64,000 nucleotides of DNA from CAVQOB01 sp963714325 (GCA_963714325.1 CAVQOB010000008.1:1-64000); one strand, 5' to 3'; positions 35,346 through 45,375 are shown, counted from the first letter of the stretch. The notes: generated from the sequence alone by a model not told the origin. Made by a program: numbers and translations.

Positions 35346-37474
35346 TGAACTGGACCATCGACACCTCGCCACTACTCCCGCCACCGATCTTTTGGGGTGG
35401 TGTCATCATCGCGATCCTCTTGATCGCGCTCTTGTTGTTCCGTCACGCCCGCGGGGCCTTGCTGCGCGCCGCAGCCCTTGGCGCCCTGCTGCTCGCCCTG
35501 CTCAATCCGACCCTGCGCCAGGAGGAACGCGAAAGCCTCGGCAACATCGCACTCATCGTTGTCGATGAAAGCACATCGCAAACCATCGCCGGCCGCCCCG
35601 AACAGACCGCAGCCATCCAGCGCGACCTCGAGGCCAAACTCGCCGCGGTCCCCAATCTCCAGGTTCGCATTGTCCCCTCGTCCAAACCCAGTGGCGATGG
35701 CGCCAGCGGCACCACTCTCTTCGCCGACCTGAACCGTGCCCTCGCCAACACCCCGACCGATCGCCTCGCTGGCGTCATCATGATCACCGACGGCCAGGTC
35801 CACGACATCCCGAAATCGGCGGCAGCCCTCGGCTTCGATGCCCCGGTGCACACCCTGCTCACCGGTCAACCCGGCGAATTCGACCGTCGCATTGACATCA
35901 CCAAAGCCCCAAAATACGGCATCGTCGGTTCGACCCGCGAGATCGAATTGAAAGTCGTCGAGACCGGCAAGCGTCCGTCCGGCGGCGACAGCGTCAATCT
36001 ACGCATTCGCCGCGAAGGCCGCCTCGATGAAACACGGCGCGCGAATGTCGGCCGGCCGATCACGGTGCCGATGCCGTTCCCCCACGCCGGCCAGAACATC
36101 GTCGAAATCGAACTTGAGGCAACGCCTGGTGAACTGACAACAGCCAACAATCGCGTCGTCGTCGCCGCGGAAGGCGTCCGCGACAATCTCCGCGTCCTAC
36201 TGGTTTCAGGCGAGCCTCATGCCGGTGAACGGACATGGCGCAACCTTCTCAAATCCGACGCCGCCGTCGACCTCGTCCACTTCACCATTCTGCGCCCGCC
36301 ACCGAAGCAGGATGGCACGCCGACGATGCAGCTCTCGCTGATCCCGTTCCCGACGCGCGAATTGTTCTCGGAAAAGATCAAGGACTTCGATCTGATCATT
36401 TTTGATCGCTATCAGAATCGCGACTCGATCCTCAACCTCGTCTACTACGACAACATCGCCAAATACGTGAACGACGGCGGCGCCTTGCTCGTTGCCGCCG
36501 GTGACGACTATTCGAGCCAGCAGTCCCTCGCCCGCACCCCGCTCTCGACCGTCCTTCCGGCAACGCCAACGGGCCGTCTGATCGAACGCGCCTTCAAAGC
36601 CAAGCTCTCCACCGACGGCCTCAAACACCCGGTGACGCGCGGCCTCCCCGGCGCCGACCTCAACGATGCCAACAGGGACCCAACCTGGGGCCGCTGGTTC
36701 CGTCAGGTCGAAGTCAGCGTCAACCGCGGCCGCTCAGTCATGGCCGGCATTGACGACCGTCCACTGCTCGTCCTCGATCGCAAGGGCAAGGGCCGTGTCG
36801 CCCTCCTGACCTCGGACCACGCTTGGCTTTGGGCACGCGGCTTCGAAGGCGGCGGCCCCCACACCGACCTCCTGCGCCGCCTGTCGCACTGGCTGATGAA
36901 GGAGCCGGATCTGGAAGAGGAGCGCCTGCTCGCCACCTCCAAGGGCCTCAAACTCACCATCGAACGCCGCTCCATGGGTGACAGCGTCGCCGCCATCGAC
37001 GTCTCCGCGCCGGGCGGCGTTAACACGCAATCCACGCTTGAAAAAGCTGGCCCCGGTCTGTGGCGCACCACCATCGACGTCAAAATACCCGGCCTCTACA
37101 AACTGCAAACCACCTCGTCGACCGGCCCCCTGACCGCCGTCGCCCACGCCGGCCTCGAAGACGCCCGCGAAATGAATGAAGTCACCGCCACCGACGAGAA
37201 AATGAAACCCCTCACCGACGCAACCGGTGGCGGCGTCTTCTGGACCCGCGGCGTTGGTCTCTTCGGCAACACCAGCGCAACAGCCGTCGACGTGCCCCGT
37301 ATCTCGATGCTCTCGAACGCGCGCGTGTTGGCCGGCTCCGGCTGGCTCGGCCTCAAGGACCGCGAAGCCTACGTCACCCGCGGCGTCAAGGTCACGCCGA
37401 TGTTCACCGGCCTCCTCGCCCTCGCCGCCCTCCTCGCCCTCATCTCGCTGGCCTGGTGGAGAGAGGGGCGCTGA
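35345..37474 (+). CDS. Large membrane protein of the MoxR operon
   Basis: A 709-residue protein with two N-terminal membrane segments (about 15–33 and 38–52), a large non-membrane part, and one C-terminal membrane segment (TGLLALAALLALISLAWW). The middle has a VWA-like start (IALIVVDESTS), a MIDAS-like MITDGQVHD, and a glutamine-amidotransferase-like stretch (DNIAKYVNDGGALLVAAGDDYS). The operon position and this mix of parts are usual for the last gene in alphaproteobacterial MoxR–DUF58–DUF4159 loci. No catalytic residue set can be claimed. Confidence 0.85.
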   Translation: MNWTIDTSPLLPPPIFWGGVIIAILLIALLLFRHARGALLRAAALGALLLALLNPTLRQEERESLGNIALIVVDESTSQTIAGRPEQTAAIQRDLEAKLAAVPNLQVRIVPSSKPSGDGASGTTLFADLNRALANTPTDRLAGVIMITDGQVHDIPKSAAALGFDAPVHTLLTGQPGEFDRRIDITKAPKYGIVGSTREIELKVVETGKRPSGGDSVNLRIRREGRLDETRRANVGRPITVPMPFPHAGQNIVEIELEATPGELTTANNRVVVAAEGVRDNLRVLLVSGEPHAGERTWRNLLKSDAAVDLVHFTILRPPPKQDGTPTMQLSLIPFPTRELFSEKIKDFDLIIFDRYQNRDSILNLVYYDNIAKYVNDGGALLVAAGDDYSSQQSLARTPLSTVLPATPTGRLIERAFKAKLSTDGLKHPVTRGLPGADLNDANRDPTWGRWFRQVEVSVNRGRSVMAGIDDRPLLVLDRKGKGRVALLTSDHAWLWARGFEGGGPHTDLLRRLSHWLMKEPDLEEERLLATSKGLKLTIERRSMGDSVAAIDVSAPGGVNTQSTLEKAGPGLWRTTIDVKIPGLYKLQTTSSTGPLTAVAHAGLEDAREMNEVTATDEKMKPLTDATGGGVFWTRGVGLFGNTSATAVDVPRISMLSNARVLAGSGWLGLKDREAYVTRGVKVTPMFTGLLALAALLALISLAWWREGR

Positions 37475-37490
37475 TCCCGCCTCTCTGCCG

Positions 37491-37541
37491 TCTCCCCGCG
37501 CTTGCGGGGAGAACGTGCCCGCCCCTTGCGCGAAGCGCAGC
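37491..37541. repeat. RIME-like palindrome between convergent genes
   Basis: TCTCCCCGC (37491–37499) and GCGGGGAGA (37504–37512) form a strong hairpin, followed by CCCTTGCGCGAAGCGC, which resembles the CCCTTGCGCGAGGCGC of the larger element at 59494–59637. It lies between two convergent genes and can end transcription from both sides. Confidence 0.65.
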
Positions 37542-38618
37542 TCAAGCCCCCGCCCGCTCCGCAAATCCCCACGCCTGCGCCGCCAATGGCCGCGCTTTGG
37601 CAGCCGTCGCAACCGCCTGTGCGCTCGCCGCCGTCCCGTCCCGCACCCGCCCCGCAATCCCCTGGCAGATCGCCGACAACCGGAAGAAATTATACGCCAG
37701 ATACCAATCAATCCCTGCGACGCCAGTGCGCCCCGTCGCCTTGCAATACAGCGCCACGGTTTCATCCAACGTCGGTATACCCAGGCCCACGAGATCGAGC
37801 TCCTTCACGCCATTGCTGCCAGCCGTCGCGCCCGCCGCCGGCAGCATGTGATAAACCATCAAGAAGTACGTCAAGTCCGCCAGCGGATCGCCGAGTGTCG
37901 ACAACTCCCAATCCAGCACCGCCGCAACACGCGGCTCAGTCGTATGAAAAATCATATTGTCGAGCCGATAGTCGCCATGCACGACCGCAACACGATCCTG
38001 CGCCGGCAACGACTTCGGCAACCAATCCATCAATCGATCCATGGCCGGTATGGGAGCCGTCTCCGACGCCCGATACTGCTTCGACCAGCGCTCCACCTGC
38101 CGCCCGAAATAATTGCCGGGCTTGCCATAATCACTAAGCCCGATGCATGCCGGGTCATAGCTGTGCAGCCGCGCCAGCGTCGCAATCTCTGCTTCATAAA
38201 TCTCGCGTCGCTTCGGCGGCGTCAGATCCGGCAGCGACGCCGTCCAGAACACGCGGCCCTCGACCATCGCCATCACATAGAACATGACCCCGATCACACT
38301 CTCGACCGTGCAAAGCCCCATCGGCTCCGGCGCCGGAAATCCTGCCCCGTGCAGCGCCGAGATTACCTTGAACTCGCGATCGACCGCATGCGCCGACGGC
38401 AACAGTTTGCCGAAGGGCTTGCGCCGCATCACATAGCGCCGTCCCGGCGTATCGAGCCGATAGGTCGGATTTGATTGCCCGCCTTTGAACTGATGCACCG
38501 TCAGCGGCCCAGCGAACCCGGCGACATGCGCCTGCAGCCACTGCGCCAGCTTCACTTCATCAATGCGATGCCGCTCCTCGACCGCTTTCACACCTGAGAA
38601 TGAGTCATCCGACGACAT
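37542..38618 (-). CDS. APH-like phosphotransferase (ACAD10/11 kinase type)
   Basis: A 358-residue protein of the aminoglycoside-phosphotransferase/choline-kinase fold. HQFKGGQSNPTYRL is the nucleotide loop, RRYVMRRKP holds the lysine, VVHGDYRLDNMIF is the catalytic loop (His-Gly-Asp), and VLDWELSTLGDPLADL has the metal Asp. This subset matches the kinase domain of ACAD10/11, which phosphorylates 4-hydroxyacyl-CoAs. No acyl-CoA dehydrogenase gene is adjacent, so the substrate is open. ATG 38618 is preferred to 38660, but the binding site is weak at both. Confidence 0.85.
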   Translation of the reverse strand: MSSDDSFSGVKAVEERHRIDEVKLAQWLQAHVAGFAGPLTVHQFKGGQSNPTYRLDTPGRRYVMRRKPFGKLLPSAHAVDREFKVISALHGAGFPAPEPMGLCTVESVIGVMFYVMAMVEGRVFWTASLPDLTPPKRREIYEAEIATLARLHSYDPACIGLSDYGKPGNYFGRQVERWSKQYRASETAPIPAMDRLMDWLPKSLPAQDRVAVVHGDYRLDNMIFHTTEPRVAAVLDWELSTLGDPLADLTYFLMVYHMLPAAGATAGSNGVKELDLVGLGIPTLDETVALYCKATGRTGVAGIDWYLAYNFFRLSAICQGIAGRVRDGTAASAQAVATAAKARPLAAQAWGFAERAGA

Positions 38619-38716
38619 GCGCGCACCCGCCTGAACTGCACACTTTGCACCGCGCTCCAAGGCGCAACAGCAATCTACGGCACAGCCGCGGCGTCAGCCA
38701 ATCCGGAAAATCGCGA

Positions 38717-40135
38717 TCAATCCACGTAAGGATTATCGCCCTTGCGCAGATTCAACCGGATCGGTACGCCCGGCATATCGAATTCCTCCCGCAGGCTGTT
38801 GACCAGATACCGCACATAGGCCTTTGGCAACCCCTCCGGCTGCGAACAGAACGCAACGAACGTCGGTGGCCGGGCCGAAGGTTGCGTCATGAAACGGATT
38901 TTCACACGTCGCCCCTGGGCGGCCGGTGCCGTGTGTCGCTGCATCGCCTTGCCCAACCACCGGTTCAACGCATGCGTCGGCACACGCTTGTTCCATATCG
39001 CATGCGCTTCCAGCACCGCCTTCTGCAGCTTGTCAATTCCGCGCCCCGACAGCGCCGACAGCGTCACCAGCGCCACACCCGGAACCTGCGAGAGCTTCTC
39101 AGCCACCGTCTCGCGAATATCCTTCAGCAGCTTTTCCTTGTCCTCGACCAGATCCCACTTGTTGATCGCGACAACGATCGCCCGGCCCTCATCGGTGATC
39201 ATTTCGCCGATCGTCAGGTCTTGCTGCTCCAACGGCCGCTCGGCATCAATCAGTAACACAACAACTTCCGCAAACCGAATGGCTCGCACTGCATCACTGG
39301 CCGAAAGTTGTTCGGCCTTCTCGTGAATTCGCGCCTTGCGCCGCAACCCCGCCGTATCGAAAAGCCGGATCGGCCGCCCCTTCCAGTCGACATCCGTTGA
39401 AACCGAATCACGCGTCAATCCAGGTTCCGGCCCGGTGATCATCCGCTCCTCGCCAACCAGCGCATTGACCAGCGTCGACTTGCCCGCATTGGGCCGCCCG
39501 ACAACCGCCACACGGATCGGCCGCTGCGTAGCTTCGCTCCCATCGTCCTCATCAGCCACCACTTCCGGCTCAGGTTCTTCTCCACGCCGCCGCCGTTTCG
39601 CCTTCGAGATCGCTTTGAGACCGAGCGCTGCCAGAATATCCGCAGCCAAATCGCCGAACCCTTGGCCATGCTCCGCTGAAAGCGCGATTGGTTCGCCGAG
39701 CCCGAGCTTGAACGCCTCGTAGAATCCCTCCGAATTGGCAGCTCGCCCCTCGCACTTGTTGGCAACCAGAATGACCGGCTTGCCGGAAACCCGCGCGATC
39801 TTCCCAAAACCTTCATCCGCTGGCGTCACCCCATCACGCGCATCGATGACGAACAGCACGACATCCGCCAACCGGATCGCCTCCTCGCTCTGCCCGCGCA
39901 TCCGATCCGCAATCGATCCACGCGTCGCTTCCTCAAGCCCCGCCGTATCAACGATCGTCACCATGTGGCCGTCGATCTCGGCAATCCCCTCGCGCCGATC
40001 CCGCGTCAAACCAGGCAGGTCGGAAACGAGTGCATCGCGGGTACTGGTCAGACGGTTGAACATCGTCGACTTGCCGACATTCGGTCGACCGACAATCGCA
40101 ACAACAGGACGTTTCGAGGCAGTCAAACGGGACAT
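38717..40135 (-). CDS. der: Ribosome biogenesis GTPase Der (EngA)
   Basis: A 472-residue protein with the two tandem GTPase domains unique to Der. Domain 1 has GRPNVGKST near residue 16, DTAGLEE and ANKCE. Domain 2 begins with GRPNAGKST near residue 215, then DTAGLRRK and INKWD. A KH-like domain closes the protein (VKIRFMTQPSARPP). It acts in assembly of the 50S ribosomal subunit. An acidic linker (EEPEPEVVADEDDG) joins the two domains. Confidence 0.97.
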   Translation of the reverse strand: MSRLTASKRPVVAIVGRPNVGKSTMFNRLTSTRDALVSDLPGLTRDRREGIAEIDGHMVTIVDTAGLEEATRGSIADRMRGQSEEAIRLADVVLFVIDARDGVTPADEGFGKIARVSGKPVILVANKCEGRAANSEGFYEAFKLGLGEPIALSAEHGQGFGDLAADILAALGLKAISKAKRRRRGEEPEPEVVADEDDGSEATQRPIRVAVVGRPNAGKSTLVNALVGEERMITGPEPGLTRDSVSTDVDWKGRPIRLFDTAGLRRKARIHEKAEQLSASDAVRAIRFAEVVVLLIDAERPLEQQDLTIGEMITDEGRAIVVAINKWDLVEDKEKLLKDIRETVAEKLSQVPGVALVTLSALSGRGIDKLQKAVLEAHAIWNKRVPTHALNRWLGKAMQRHTAPAAQGRRVKIRFMTQPSARPPTFVAFCSQPEGLPKAYVRYLVNSLREEFDMPGVPIRLNLRKGDNPYVD

Positions 40136-40216
40136 GGATTAGGCGCCAGTGTGTTAGGGAGCCTGGGCTATCGCACACTCCCCCCCAAAAGTCATGCGCG
40201 CCGCGCACACCGCGCA

Positions 40217-41242
40217 TTAAACCTTCGCGCCTTTACCTTTTTCCCCGCGCAACGCCTTCACAATCTCCGCCATCACCGACACCGCGATCTCCGGCGGCGT
40301 CGAAGCGCCGATATCCAGCCCAATCGGGCATTTGATCCGCGCGATCTCATCACTGGTAACGCCGGCCGCCAGCAGCCGCTCCGTCCGCTTGGCATGATTG
40401 CGTCTCGATCCGAGCGCGCCGATGTAAGCGCACTCCGATTTTACCGCGAGCTTCAGTGCCTGATCGTCGATATGCCCGACATGCGCCAGCGCGGCGACCG
40501 CCGTATAGGGATCGAGCCCGAGCTTCGGCAAGGCGTCTTCCGGCCATTCCGTGACCAGCGTCGTACCGGGAAAACGGGCCTCCGCCGCAAACGCCGTCCG
40601 CGGATCGACGACCACCGCTTCATAGCCCGCGAGGCGCGTCAGTTCCGCCAGGATCTGCGCAATATGCGTCGCGCCAATGATCAGCACGCGCGGCGGCGGC
40701 ACCAGCGCGTGAACGAACACATCGCCGTCTGGACCAGCTTCAAGAGAGCTCTTGCCCGTGAAGAACCGTCGCGAGATCGTCTCATCGGTGAGAGGTGATT
40801 GCCGGTCAAAAATATCTCGCCGCCCGTCAGCAAGTCGCGTTCGGACCACAAGTGCGTCACGTGCCGTCCGCGCCACCAAAGCGCGATCAAGAAACGCGTT
40901 GGCCTCCGTGCCAACCAAGCGCTCCACCAGGATTTTGATCTGCCCGCCGCAGGGCAACCCCACCTGCCACGCCGTATCGTCAGCCACGCCGTAACTCAAC
41001 ACCCGCTGTCCGCCGGCATCCAAGAGCTCGAGTGCCTCGGTGATAACCTCACCTTCGACACAACCACCGGAGACCGAGCCCTGGAACTGGCCATCGGCCG
41101 CAATCGCCATTTGTCCACCGACCGGCACCGGCGATGACCCCCAGGTATCGATAATCGTCGCAATCGCCACTCGGCCGTCGCGCCGCAGCCAATCGCGCGC
41201 GGCGGTCAGGGTATCGGATTGGATCGGCGTCAGTATCTGCAT
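40217..41242 (-). CDS. XdhC/CoxI family protein
   Basis: A 341-residue protein with both XdhC regions: the N-terminal XdhC_CoxI domain (IDTWGSSPVPVGGQMAI, SVSGGCVEGEV) and the C-terminal Rossmann domain (RVLIIGATHIAQILAEL, YIGALGSRRNHAKR, PIGLDIGASTPPEIAVSV). XdhC proteins insert sulfurated molybdenum cofactor into xanthine dehydrogenase-type enzymes. No such enzyme is in the window. The frame is open to 41524, but ATG 41242 follows CACGAGAGTTCC and fits the family start. Confidence 0.9.
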   Translation of the reverse strand: MQILTPIQSDTLTAARDWLRRDGRVAIATIIDTWGSSPVPVGGQMAIAADGQFQGSVSGGCVEGEVITEALELLDAGGQRVLSYGVADDTAWQVGLPCGGQIKILVERLVGTEANAFLDRALVARTARDALVVRTRLADGRRDIFDRQSPLTDETISRRFFTGKSSLEAGPDGDVFVHALVPPPRVLIIGATHIAQILAELTRLAGYEAVVVDPRTAFAAEARFPGTTLVTEWPEDALPKLGLDPYTAVAALAHVGHIDDQALKLAVKSECAYIGALGSRRNHAKRTERLLAAGVTSDEIARIKCPIGLDIGASTPPEIAVSVMAEIVKALRGEKGKGAKV

Positions 41243-41399
41243 GGAACTCTCGTGAATGCGTGATATGTGACCGTGCTGGGCAAGCATAAGCACCGCCGAC
41301 CCTGAGCGCCAGAACATTGGCCAGCTTGCCCGTGCTGCCCTGCCACACTGGATTTTGCTGCAATTCAATCGTAAGGCCGCAGCATCACAGCGGGGTACT

Positions 41400-42434
41400 A
41401 TGCGTCTCAGAACGCTCCTGGGCCTGATTTTTAGTCTCGGTGCCGCCGTATGGCTGCTCGACAACACCCTATGGCCGCAGGGCCATCTAGGTGCGCGCGC
41501 CGGCTCGAGCCTCACCGCAGCCAAGAATTGGGGCTATCAACTTCAACGAGTCCACACGACGTTAATCCCTGCCCCTCTCGACATCTTGGTCGTCGATTAC
41601 GCGCGCGATGAAGGCCTTCAAGAAGCCCGCACCGTCGATGAGGTCGAGGCACTGCGCAAACGACCCGACGGAACCAACAGAATTGTTCTCGCCTACATGT
41701 CGGTTGGTGAAGCCGAGAATTACCGCTTCTATTGGCGGCGTCATTGGCAATACCGAGCGCCGTCGTGGCTCGCGCGTGAAAACAGCGAATGGAAGGGCAA
41801 TTTCCACGTCCGCTTCTGGGATCCCGGCTGGCAGCGCATACTCATGGACCAGGACCGGACGATGCTCGACACCATACTCGATATCGTCATGCCATCGCGC
41901 AAAGCCTATCTCGACCGCATCCTCGAAGCCGGTTTCGACGGCATCTACCTCGATCGCGTCGATGCCTACTACGAGGGTAGCCAAGAACGGACAACCGCTG
42001 AGGCCGACATGGTAGCGCTGGTCGGCCGCTTATCGACCTATGCCAAACAACGTCGCCCCGGTTTTCTCGTCGTGCCCCAGAACGGCGAGGAATTACTCCA
42101 GTTTGCTCCCTATCGCAAATCCATTGACGCAGTAGCAAAAGAGGATCTAGTGCTCGGCATCGCCGGCGCCGAACAGGAAAACACGGCCGGCGATTTAGCG
42201 CGGTCAATCCAACTCCTCGAACTCGCGAAAGCGGACGGCAAGCCCATTTTCGTCGTCGAGTACGCGCAGTCTCCAAACAAACGGGCCTTGGTCCGCGAGC
42301 GCCTCGATCGTCGCGGCTACATCGTCCATTTCGCGCACCGCGAGCTGAACGTACCTCCGGAACTCTACCAGCCCACAGCGGCGCCAATCGCCAAACCACC
42401 TAGCGGACCGATGCCCCCTGCGCCCGTCCGCTGA
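41400..42434 (+). CDS. GH114-like (TM1410 type) putative glycoside hydrolase
   Basis: A 344-residue exported protein. The N-terminal hydrophobic segment (LLGLIFSLGAAVWLL) is a signal peptide or anchor. The TM1410/GH114 barrel follows: LDILVVDYARDEG, RIVLAYMSVGEAENYRFYW, FHVRFWDPGWQRIL, GFDGIYLDRVDAYYEG, and VVPQNGEELLQF. Asp and Glu in DYA, GEAE and LDRVD are the likely acid residues. Characterised relatives cut alpha-1,4-polygalactosamine, but the substrate here is not known. It is 94 nt upstream of the epimerase-like gene in the same orientation, which suggests a shared role on polysaccharide. Confidence 0.8.
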   Translation: MRLRTLLGLIFSLGAAVWLLDNTLWPQGHLGARAGSSLTAAKNWGYQLQRVHTTLIPAPLDILVVDYARDEGLQEARTVDEVEALRKRPDGTNRIVLAYMSVGEAENYRFYWRRHWQYRAPSWLARENSEWKGNFHVRFWDPGWQRILMDQDRTMLDTILDIVMPSRKAYLDRILEAGFDGIYLDRVDAYYEGSQERTTAEADMVALVGRLSTYAKQRRPGFLVVPQNGEELLQFAPYRKSIDAVAKEDLVLGIAGAEQENTAGDLARSIQLLELAKADGKPIFVVEYAQSPNKRALVRERLDRRGYIVHFAHRELNVPPELYQPTAAPIAKPPSGPMPPAPVR

Positions 42435-42528
42435 TACCCACATTCAATGCCAAGTAAATTTGCTGCAAATCCTCCGGTCTGGGAATTGCTGCTCTCCTTC
42501 GCAGCAGTCATAACCAGGGAGACTTTCA

Positions 42529-44340
42529 ATGCTGACCATTTCATTTTCGTACACAGGCGCCACCACCCAGACCATCGAAATCGCCGAAACAGCCAGCGCC
42601 AAGGATCAAACCATGGCCATCCAGCGCGCGCTCGATACCGTTTCGGGACATGAGGGTGGGACAGTTTCGCTCTCTTCTGGCACATTCACCGTAGTCGGTA
42701 CCGGTAAGGCCGCCGATGGCGCTCTCAAGATCGGTTCCAACACGACGCTGCAAGGCGCTGGCATGGGCGATACCATGCTGAAACTCGCCGATGGATCGAC
42801 GGCCGTTACCGGCATCATCCGCACCGACAGCGGCAAGACACTGCCCGACGGCACCTTCTCGACAACCCATGACGTCGCGATCAAAGGCCTCACCATCGAC
42901 GGCAATAAGGCGGCGACCACCGGCGACGTCGACGGCTTCTACTGCGGCCCGAAACCCGGCACCGCCCAGGCCGACACCAATATCACGCTCGACGGCGTCG
43001 AAATCATGAATGTCTCTCGCTATGGCTTCGATCCGCACGAGCAGACCGTCGGCCTGACCATCAAGAATTCGTCGGCGCACGACAATGGCGTCGACGGCTT
43101 CACGATCGACTATTGTTCAAACGTCCTGCTGGAAAACAACACCGCATATGACAACGGCCGCCACGGCTTCAACATCGTGACAGGATCGCACGACGTCATC
43201 ATGATCAACAACAATGCGACCAACAATGGCGGCTCAGGCATTGTCGTGCAGACCGGCGACAACGAGATCCGGGAATGGACGCATAATGTCACTATCTCCG
43301 GTGGAACCATTGACGGCAACGCGCGCCAAGGCATCGACGTCAAGCAATCCTCAGGCATCAGCATCGAAAACGTCAGCTTCGGCGCCAACGCCGGTAGCGA
43401 AATCGCACTGCAAGGCGTTCAAGACGTAACCATGACCGGCAATACCGTCGCCACTGGCGCCAGCACGGCCCCTCTATTGACTTCCGACATTCGCGTCGAC
43501 GGCTATCTGCAATCCTTCGGCGACACCGATGCCGCAAATGATCGCTGGATCGCGACCCACAACGTCACACTAGACGGCATGGCGCTCCCCGATCCCGCCA
43601 TTCCCACCAACGTTCCCGCCTACAACTATCTCGTCACCACCGGCGATGACACGCTCAACGGCAGCAGCGGCCGCGACACCGTCGCCGCCGGCAACGGCAA
43701 TGACATCGTCTTCGGCAATGCCGGCAACGACGCACTCTACGGCAATGACGGCGCCGACAAATTGTACGGCAACAGTGGCGACGACAAACTATTCGGCGGC
43801 GCCGGCGCCGATCGCCTGTTCTGGGATGCAGGCGTCGACCTGATGGACGGTGGCGCCGGTTTTGACACGATCGACTTCTCGAAAGCCGCAAGCGCGGTCT
43901 CTGTCAGTCTGACAGCGACAATCGGCTACGAAGCATTCCTGGCCGGCACCACCACCGCAATCGCCGATCTCGTCTCCATCGAAAACGCCAAGGGCTCCAA
44001 ATTCGCCGACACCTTGCTTGGCAACTCCGCCGCCAATACGATCGAAGGTTACGATGGCAATGACATCATCAATGGCGGTGCCGGCACCGACAAATTGACC
44101 GGCGGCAAAGGCGCCGACGTCTTCGTCTTCAACGCTGGCTTCGGCGCCGATACCATCACCGACTTCAGCCGCGGCACCGATAAGGTCGATTTCGCCGGCG
44201 TCGCTGGTCTGACGAACTATGCGCAGCTCATGATAACCAATGGTGCAGGCGGTGCGCTCATCAGCTTCGCCGGTCACTCCATCACCATGTCCGGTGTCAC
44301 CGCTTCGTCGCTCGCCGCATCCGACTTCCTGTTCCATTGA
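42529..44340 (+). CDS. AlgE-type mannuronan C5-epimerase homologue with RTX repeats
   Basis: A 603-residue protein. A right-handed beta-helix (about 1–385) carries the AlgE active-site block YGFDPHEQT at 165–173, so Tyr165, Asp168 and His170 match Tyr149, Asp152 and His154 of AlgE4, and Asp194 matches Asp178 at the same spacing. NGRHGFNIVTGSHDV is also AlgE-like. RTX nonapeptides follow (about 380–440 and 490–520; GNAGNDALYG, GGAGADRLFW), then a C-terminal calcium-binding end (GGKGADVFVF to ASDFLF). It is expected to leave by a type I secretion system and to convert mannuronate to guluronate in a polymer. No alginate synthesis genes are in the window, so the substrate is inferred. The start at 42529 follows CAGGGAGACTTTC. 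Confidence 0.85.
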   Translation: MLTISFSYTGATTQTIEIAETASAKDQTMAIQRALDTVSGHEGGTVSLSSGTFTVVGTGKAADGALKIGSNTTLQGAGMGDTMLKLADGSTAVTGIIRTDSGKTLPDGTFSTTHDVAIKGLTIDGNKAATTGDVDGFYCGPKPGTAQADTNITLDGVEIMNVSRYGFDPHEQTVGLTIKNSSAHDNGVDGFTIDYCSNVLLENNTAYDNGRHGFNIVTGSHDVIMINNNATNNGGSGIVVQTGDNEIREWTHNVTISGGTIDGNARQGIDVKQSSGISIENVSFGANAGSEIALQGVQDVTMTGNTVATGASTAPLLTSDIRVDGYLQSFGDTDAANDRWIATHNVTLDGMALPDPAIPTNVPAYNYLVTTGDDTLNGSSGRDTVAAGNGNDIVFGNAGNDALYGNDGADKLYGNSGDDKLFGGAGADRLFWDAGVDLMDGGAGFDTIDFSKAASAVSVSLTATIGYEAFLAGTTTAIADLVSIENAKGSKFADTLLGNSAANTIEGYDGNDIINGGAGTDKLTGGKGADVFVFNAGFGADTITDFSRGTDKVDFAGVAGLTNYAQLMITNGAGGALISFAGHSITMSGVTASSLAASDFLFH

Positions 44341-44439
44341 GCGAGCGCAAAACCTGGGTTGCCGAACGCGCGAGAGCGTGGTGTCGTAGCGACGACGCAA
44401 ATGTCCTCGCGACCACTCCAGGCAATCCACGAGACGATC

Positions 44440-45375
44440 ATGTCCCGCATCATCACCGTCGCCGCCGCTCAGTTGGGCCCGATTCAGCGCTCCGACACCC
44501 GCCCGCGCGTTATCAGACGCATGCTGGACCTCCTATCACAGGCGCAAGCCCATCGCTGTGATCTGATCGTCTTCCCGGAGCTCGCGCTGACCACCTTCTT
44601 TCCGCGCTGGTGGATGACCGATCAGGGCGAGATCGACAATTTCTTCGAGCGCGAAATGCCGTCGAACGAAACCGCGCCGTTGTTCGCCGCCGCCAGCGAT
44701 GCCGGCATGGGCTTTTATCTCGGCTTCGCCGAACGCGAACAACGCTCGGATCGCATCCATCGCTTCAACACATCGATCCTCGTCGACAAGTCCGGCAAGA
44801 TTGCCGCCAAGTATCGCAAGATCCACTTGCCCGGCCACGCCGAGCACGAACCCTGGCGCGCCTTCCAGCATCTCGAAAAGCACTACTTCGAAGTCGGCGA
44901 CCTCGGCTTTGGCGTCTCGAGCACGATGGGCGCACATGTCGGCATGTGCATTTGCAATGACCGCCGCTGGCCGGAAACCTATCGCGTCATGGGCCTGCAG
45001 GACGTCGAAATGATTTTGCTCGGCTACAACACGCCGCGCCATAACCCGCCCGCCCCGGATCACGATTCTCTCAGCGAGTTCCACAACCAGCTCTGCATGC
45101 AGTCCGGCGCCTACGCCAACGCAACTTGGGTGGTTGGAGTTGCCAAGGCCGGCATCGAGGAAAGTTGCGAATTGATCGGCAATTCATCGATCATAGCGCC
45201 GACCGGTCAGGTCGTCGCCCAAGCCCTCACGCAGGGCGATGAATTGGTCATCGCACGCTGCGATCTGGATTTGGGGAAAAGCTACAAGGCCTCGACATTC
45301 AATTTTGCCCGTCACCGCGAGCCCGAGCACTACAAGATGATCGTCGAGCGCAAAGGAGCTATTCCGCCTCGCTAG
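44440..45375 (+). CDS. N-carbamoyl-D-amino-acid hydrolase
   Basis: A 311-residue nitrilase-superfamily amidase. The catalytic triad sits at exactly the known positions: Glu47 (VFPELAL), Lys127 (KYRKIHLPG) and Cys172 (GMCICNDRRWPE). The D-carbamoylase segment after the cysteine, NDRRWPETYRVMGLQ, and EHEPWRAFQHLEKHYFE support this subtype over other nitrilases. It hydrolyses N-carbamoyl-D-amino acids to D-amino acid, CO2 and ammonia, the last step of hydantoin breakdown. ATG 44440 is chosen over 44359 because it fits the family N-terminus. It starts the amide/peptide island. No hydantoinase is visible unless the amidohydrolase at 48904 plays that part. Confidence 0.9.
   Translation: MSRIITVAAAQLGPIQRSDTRPRVIRRMLDLLSQAQAHRCDLIVFPELALTTFFPRWWMTDQGEIDNFFEREMPSNETAPLFAAASDAGMGFYLGFAEREQRSDRIHRFNTSILVDKSGKIAAKYRKIHLPGHAEHEPWRAFQHLEKHYFEVGDLGFGVSSTMGAHVGMCICNDRRWPETYRVMGLQDVEMILLGYNTPRHNPPAPDHDSLSEFHNQLCMQSGAYANATWVVGVAKAGIEESCELIGNSSIIAPTGQVVAQALTQGDELVIARCDLDLGKSYKASTFNFARHREPEHYKMIVERKGAIPPR

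Noticed and set aside
41243..41524. N-terminal extension of the XdhC-like protein
   Set aside because: Arg/Ala/Cys-rich leader with no homology; the start with a binding site is at 41242.
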